64,000 nt of DNA from a cyanobacterium endosymbiont of Rhopalodia gibberula (GTDB lineage Bacteria; Cyanobacteriota; Cyanobacteriia; Cyanobacteriales; Microcystaceae). The stretch spans positions 2,021,740 to 2,085,739 of the forward strand of contig NZ_AP018341.1 of assembly GCF_003574135.1 (NCBI RefSeq), given 5' to 3'. The position numbers were made by a program, and so were the translations under genes. Positions 59,880-64,000 of this stretch are shown here, in pieces. The notes beneath the pieces are model-generated. The model was not told the origin of the DNA. It saw nothing but the letters and a program-made list of their open reading frames with translations, and ran no database searches. How positions within the stretch are numbered: position 1 is the stretch's first letter; each line of letters begins with the position of its first letter.

Positions 59880-60413
59880 ATGCCTCCCTATACTTCTATA
59901 TCCCTAAAGGCCGAGTTAAACGCCAGAGGTTGGCGTTTAACTGCCCAACGGGAAAAAATTCTTTACGTATTTCAAAATCTTCCCAGGGGCAATCATTTAA
60001 GTGCCGAAGAACTCTATGAACTCCTTGAAGAAAAAAAAGAAGGGATTAGTTTGTCAACGATTTATCGCAGCATCAAATTAATGTCTCGTATGGGAATCCT
60101 ACGAGAATTAGAACTAGCCGAAGGTCATAAACATTATGAACTAAACCATCCTTTTCCTCACCATCACCATCATATGGTGTGTATTCAGTGTAATAAAACT
60201 ATTGAATTTAAAAATAAATCTATCCTAGAACACAGCTTAAGACAATGTAAAAAACAAGGGTTTCAGTTAATAGACTGTCAACTTACAGTAATGACAATTT
60301 GTTCAGAAGCGATTCGCATGGGGTGGCCGTCTTCCCTTCCAAGTAACTGGGCTTGTACTCGTGCTATTTCCGATAGTCGGCCCTTGAACCCTATTGATGA
60401 AGAATCAGAATAG
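59880..60413 (+). CDS. Fur-family transcriptional regulator, FurA-like
   Basis: The product is 177 residues from ATG 59880. The winged-helix part (SLKAELNARGWRLTAQREKI, and ISLSTIYRSIKLMSRMGILR as recognition region) closely follows cyanobacterial FurA. Metal ligands HKHYELNHPFPHHHHH and C101-x-x-C104 are present. The C-terminal second CxxC of many FurA proteins is absent: only C141 and C159, far apart, remain in an extended tail (CSEAIRMGWPSSLPSNWACT). The protein could be a Fur, Zur or PerR variant. Iron or peroxide control is likely but the ligand is unproven. Confidence 0.85.
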   Translation: MPPYTSISLKAELNARGWRLTAQREKILYVFQNLPRGNHLSAEELYELLEEKKEGISLSTIYRSIKLMSRMGILRELELAEGHKHYELNHPFPHHHHHMVCIQCNKTIEFKNKSILEHSLRQCKKQGFQLIDCQLTVMTICSEAIRMGWPSSLPSNWACTRAISDSRPLNPIDEESE

Positions 60414-61440
60414 AAAAATATAACATTGAATTTTAAATAACCATTACAAATTTTAATTTAAGTTTTACTAAACAGTTAGATATCAATATCCTTGAACCAA
60501 ACTTTCTATTGTTTTAGTGTTCTTCATAAGATAGTAAACTAACTACTATAGATTTTCCTTGGACAAAAAGAGCAGTCTGTATTGAGATACATTCTCGTCA
60601 AATTAAACGTAATTAATGTAGCATAGGGTAAGTGAAGAATAAATGATGCTCAACAGTTTAGTTAAAGAATTATATAGAGGAAAACCTCAGAAATTAGAAC
60701 AGTTGGCAATTGATACAATTGCTGTGTTTGAAGGAGAAGGAGGAAAAAAAGTTTTTACTGCAATTAAAGAAGTTAACATAGGTTTTAAAAAGTTTTATAG
60801 GTTTTATTGTGAGTAAATTAATGCCACAGACTGAAGTAATAGCGGGTAGATTTTATATGATAGGATCAGTTGGTGCTTAATTAGATAATAAAAAAAAACG
60901 TGATCTAAAAGTTAAGTAGCTTAAGCTATTAGACAATTTTAGACAAAAAAGTCTGAGTAAAATAATAGATAATATGTTTTTTTAAGGAAAAAAATATCAA
61001 ATAAAAAATAGAAATTAAACTTCATGAAAACTATTTTTTTAGGTCTATGTTAATCAAAAAAGGCTAAAGATATTTTTCAAAAAAACACAAACCCTGTTAT
61101 TAAGGACATTTGAATTAGCTAATTTTAACAAAAAAAGCAATTTTTTTGTTAAAAAACATAGGATATCATTGATGTAAAATGTCATTTATTGGACAAAAGA
61201 AAATATTGTACATTTTGTACCATTAATAACTCAGAAGATAATAGAAAGTATTAATGATAAATCAGAGTTAATTAAAAGAAAAGCCTATAGAGCAAAAAAA
61301 TATCAAGTTTAACGCCGAAGTTTCTTAATAGAGAATTTTACCAATTGATTTTATACTATCAGTTTGGAATAGACTCATCTCTTTATTATTTTTTTATTTC
61401 TGTTAACTTTAAATAGTATTCGACTACTTACCTATTTGTA
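60414..61440. other. Spacer filled by a transposase remnant
   Basis: Between fur and the betaine-type transporter. The central 750 bases are a decayed ISL3-like element. The first 200 bases are plain AT-rich DNA. Confidence 0.55.
60643..61390 (+). mobile_element. Decayed ISL3-like transposase, copy A
   Basis: Frames broken by stops and shifts give, in order, QKLEQLAIDTIAVFEGEGGK (ISL3 first catalytic region, normally AIDEIA), TEVIAGRFYMIGSVGA-LDNKKKRD (normally ADRFHVM-x-N-x-ELD-x-xRK), WTKENIVHFVPLITQ and SINDKSELIKRKAYRAKKYQ (C-terminal IN-K-KLIKRRAYGFRN). The catalytic aspartates and structure are eroded, so it is inactive. Terminal inverted repeats were not found. Confidence 0.65.
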
Positions 61441-63003
61441 ATGACTGATTTTTTCTTTATTTCTTTTATTCCAGAACTTCTACAACGAATTGTAGAGCAT
61501 TTAATTCTAGTTCTCATTGCTATGGGAATAGCGATTTTGATAGGTATTCCTCTCGGTATTTTGATCACCCGATATCCTAAATTAGCAAATTATATTTTTT
61601 TTATCGTGAACTCTGTTCAAACAGTTCCTAGTCTTGCCATGTTTGGCTTTTTGATTACCGTTCCTGTGATAGGAGGAATCGGAAAAAAACCTGCTATCTT
61701 TGCCTTAATTCTTTATGCTTTACTTCCTATTATTCAGAATACTTATATTGGAATGATACAAGTTGATAAAGGAGTTATAGAAGCAGGAAAAGCAATGGGT
61801 ATGACGGATCAACAAACATTGTTATTGATTGAAATCCCACTTGCTGTAGGTATGATACTAGCAGGAGTAAGAGTCTCTATAGTAATTTGTGTGGGTGTTG
61901 CCACTATTGCTGCTGCTATCGGTGGAGGAGGCTTAGGGGTTTTTATTTTTCGAGGAATTTCAATGGTTAATAATCAATTAATTTTATTGGGTGCAATTCC
62001 AGCGGTCTTAATTGCCTTAGTAGCTGATTGGGGAATTAGTTCGTTAGAGAAATCCCTAACGCAGTATGAAAAATCACGAACTAAATCTAAAAAAAGTGTT
62101 TTAATTATCTGGGGCGTAGTAGTAGGAATTTTATTAAGTTTATTTGGGATAATCTACAAACAGTTATTTTTAGGAAGTCAGGAAAGTGAAACTGTAGTAA
62201 TTGGCTCTAAAAATTTTACAGAAAGTATTATTCTAGGAGAATTTTTAGCTCAAAATATCGAGATAAGAACTAGTCTTCATGTGGAACGTAAATTTAATTT
62301 AGGAGGAACTTTTATCTGCCATGAAGCAGTTAAAAATCGACAAATTGATGGTTACGTCGAATATAGTGGGACTGCTTTCACAGCAATTCTTAATCAAAAA
62401 CCGATTAGCAATTCCAAACAACTGTATCAACAAGTCAAAGTAGCTTACAATAAAAAATTTAATTTAGAAGTTATGCCTTCTTTAGGATTTAAAAATACCT
62501 ACGCTATTTTAATTCGTCAACAGGATGCAGAGAAATATAATATAAAAACTATTTCGGAAGTTAGTAAATATACTCCTAAATGGCAAGCTGGTTTCGGCTA
62601 TGAATTTTTAACTAGAGAAGACGGCTATCCAGGATTAGCTAAAATTTATAACTTAAATTTTGACCTTCCCCCTAATACTGTAGATCTAGGTTTAATATAT
62701 CGTGTCTTAGCTAATAAAAAAGTGGATCTAGTTGCTGGAAACTCTACCGATGGCTCAATACCTATTTTAAAATTAACAATATTAGAAGACGATAAAAATT
62801 ATTTTCCTCCTTATGAAGCAATTCCCATTTTTAACAAAGAAACCCTCCAAAAATATCCCCAGATAAAAACAGTAATTCAACAATTAGCTGGACAGATTTC
62901 TACCTCAGCAATGCAGCAATTAAATTATCAAGTAGACAATAGTCAAGGATCAGTTACTGAAGTGGTACATAACTTTTTAATCAAAAATAGGTTAAAGCCT
63001 TAA
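61441..63003 (+). CDS. Glycine betaine/choline-type ABC transporter: fused permease and substrate-binding protein
   Basis: The 520 residues are a two-domain fusion. Residues 1-210 form the OpuC/ProW-type permease with the EAA-like loop EAGKAMGMTDQQTLLLIEIP. A helix at about 218-240 then links to an OpuBC/ProX-like binding domain (about 248-520) starting VVIGSKNFTESIILGEFLAQ. Such fusions are known in several bacteria and import betaine, choline or related osmolytes. The partner ATPase, usually adjacent, is not present within the window on either side. Frame is intact. A perfect 18-bp hairpin follows. Confidence 0.9.
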   Translation: MTDFFFISFIPELLQRIVEHLILVLIAMGIAILIGIPLGILITRYPKLANYIFFIVNSVQTVPSLAMFGFLITVPVIGGIGKKPAIFALILYALLPIIQNTYIGMIQVDKGVIEAGKAMGMTDQQTLLLIEIPLAVGMILAGVRVSIVICVGVATIAAAIGGGGLGVFIFRGISMVNNQLILLGAIPAVLIALVADWGISSLEKSLTQYEKSRTKSKKSVLIIWGVVVGILLSLFGIIYKQLFLGSQESETVVIGSKNFTESIILGEFLAQNIEIRTSLHVERKFNLGGTFICHEAVKNRQIDGYVEYSGTAFTAILNQKPISNSKQLYQQVKVAYNKKFNLEVMPSLGFKNTYAILIRQQDAEKYNIKTISEVSKYTPKWQAGFGYEFLTREDGYPGLAKIYNLNFDLPPNTVDLGLIYRVLANKKVDLVAGNSTDGSIPILKLTILEDDKNYFPPYEAIPIFNKETLQKYPQIKTVIQQLAGQISTSAMQQLNYQVDNSQGSVTEVVHNFLIKNRLKP

Positions 63004-63089
63004 GCTAATCTCTAAATAATCAAAATTATATTGAACCTATTATGTAGCATTTTTACTACTAAAGTTTTAAAAAATTATTTAAAAATTGT

Positions 63090-63136
63090 TTTAGTTTATA
63101 ACAGTTTTAATAAGAGGCAAACTGTTATAAACTAAA
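63090..63136 (+). terminator. Perfect 18-bp hairpin after the transporter gene
   Basis: TTTAGTTTATAACAGTTT (63090-63107) and AAACTGTTATAAACTAAA (63119-63136) pair exactly with an 11-base loop, 86 bases past the stop. There is no T-run after it, so it may stabilise the 3' end or act in both directions. Confidence 0.65.
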
Positions 63137-63309
63137 CTCTCTTAAGAGCCAGCAGACTTTCCCTATCCTAGGTTTGGCAGAATTATAATTAATTTTATGG
63201 CTAAAATAATTAAAATAGTCCATAAAACCTTCACTAAAATTGAGTTAATCTACCATTTTAGTATGGTCTTCTAACCTTATTCTTATCTCCTAAAAACGAT
63301 AATTATTTT

Positions 63310-63545
63310 TAATCTTGCTCGAAATCAAACTACAAATCTTTTACAACGAACCAAATTACAATTAGCCGTCTAGAGTGAAACTCTGTCCTTGACTGATAAA
63401 CCTATTATCTTTTCCTTCACTAAAAAAAGATTTATATGATTAACTAGGTGTAACTGTTATCAAACTAGCTATAAAATTATCGAAGATTTATTTACCCTCA
63501 GTCCTACGTTGCTACTTGCATAGCTTGTGCTAAACTCTTGAGGAA
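63310..63545 (+). pseudogene. Coding-like remnant, family unknown
   Basis: One frame reads LARNQTTNLLQRTKLQLAV, TAG, SETLSLTDKPIIFSFTKKRF, then more broken sequence ending YKIIEDLFTLSPTLLLA. The composition is protein-like, with stops inserted. The source gene is not recognised. Confidence 0.35.
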
Positions 63546-63858
63546 ATAAAAATCTGTCTTTTTAAAAAAATTACAAAAAGCGAAACTTTATAATACTGCT
63601 AGTATAAATTAACTATGAATTGCCTACGAAACTTAAAAAAAAAGTCAAGATTTATGATTTTTAAACCAAAATTGTAGTCCAATAAACTCAAGACAGATTT
63701 GTTTAACATTAATGTAAATCAAAAAAATAAATAACGTAGCAGAATATTATAGTAGAGCTGTCGATATTTTTTTAAAATACTTAAACTCCACAAATATCGT
63801 TTTTAACTTATGTGAATTAATTGAATGACTATTTTTTAAAGTATTTGTTATAGAATAC

Positions 63859-63922
63859 AAAAAAGTACAGTTAATTATCAACTAAATTCTATGCTTAGAA
63901 TAAATAAATACTGTACTTTTTT
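63859..63922. repeat. Inverted repeat with 13-base perfect arms
   Basis: AAAAAAGTACAGT (63859-63871) and ACTGTACTTTTTT (63910-63922) pair exactly around a 38-base loop. Read on the plus strand the right arm ends in a T-run, so it could be the intrinsic terminator of a lost gene or a miniature element. Confidence 0.5.
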
Positions 63923-64000
63923 TAGAAAATTATGATTATTTTAATCAATTTTAATCTTAAAAGTTACTATTTTTGCTCACAAATACATATAATATAAGTT

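Larger units (their letters stand above)
63004..64000. other. Right-end spacer with remnant and inverted repeats
   Basis: Contains the terminator-like hairpin 63090-63136, a palindrome CTCTTAAGAG at about 63138-63147, a coding-like plus-strand remnant (63310-63545) and an inverted repeat with 13-base arms (63859-63922). No intact gene to the window edge. Confidence 0.5.

Noticed and set aside
1-64000. CRISPR array or defence island
   Set aside because: No regularly spaced direct repeats of 25-40 bp and no cas-like, toxin or restriction genes were found on either strand.

Overview
The window reads as a chromosomal segment of a cyanobacterium from the Crocosphaera/Cyanothece group whose genome is decaying. 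Cyanobacterial markers seen directly include a BicA-type bicarbonate transporter, an NblS/Hik33-type histidine kinase, a Zam-type RNB protein, an EGY-like membrane protease, citramalate synthase, TrmFO, a DUF3153 lipoprotein and four HIP1 octamers (GCGATCGC), all four inside conserved genes. The DNA is strongly AT-rich, only about half of the 64 kb is coding, and many long spacers contain recognisable gene wreckage: an alpha/beta hydrolase, a Uma2-type protein, ISL3-like and possibly IS630-like transposases, and a possible KirBac channel. Low coding density, pseudogenes and intact housekeeping genes fit a recently host-restricted symbiont, for example a spheroid body of a rhopalodiacean diatom. 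This is inference: no nitrogenase or photosystem gene lies in the window to test it.

Layout. 1-1044: the 3' end of an M16 peptidase and a convergent pilin-like gene. 1045-2967: AT-rich spacer. 2968-7046 (minus): the classical rplS, tRNA-Trp, secE, nusG, rplK, rplA, L10 leader, rplJ, rplL cluster. 7.0-10.6 kb: a spacer, then a PsiE-like gene and bicA, both minus. 11.4-17.0 kb: galE, a small coiled-coil/lipoprotein pair, a fructosamine-kinase-like gene next to a complete M16 peptidase, and clpP. 17.1-22.4 kb: a low-complexity cyanobacterial protein, a spacer with hairpins and remnants, the Zam-type RNB gene and a DUF3153 lipoprotein. 23.2-29.9 kb: Uma2 remnant, EGY-like protease, two small hypotheticals, cobI and msrA. 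29.9-35.8 kb: mostly decayed DNA around infC. 35.8-43.3 kb: trmFO, fmt, desC and a PLP enzyme. 44.6-54.4 kb: nblS, a candidate ncRNA, cimA, recN, a small ORF and a lipoate ligase. 54.4-64 kb: almost empty, with one small conserved gene, a fur gene, an ISL3-like transposase remnant and a fused betaine-type permease/binding protein.

The intact genes are mostly information processing (ribosomal proteins, NusG, SecE, IF-3, Fmt, TrmFO, RecN), protein quality control (ClpP, M16, EGY, MsrA), cofactor and amino-acid synthesis (CobI, lipoate ligase, CimA), membrane lipid and sugar metabolism (DesC, GalE), transport (BicA, Opu-type) and regulation (NblS, Fur).

No clearly new system such as a defence island, CRISPR array or secondary-metabolite cluster was found. 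The most notable unexplained signals are a three-copy degenerate repeat family (37.4, 43.8 and 49.9 kb), a second diverged repeat pair (18.5 and 47.1 kb), a terminator-ended candidate ncRNA opposite the 3' flank of nblS, an RNB protein without the usual catalytic aspartates, and a 20-bp-period direct repeat in the desC divergent promoter region.
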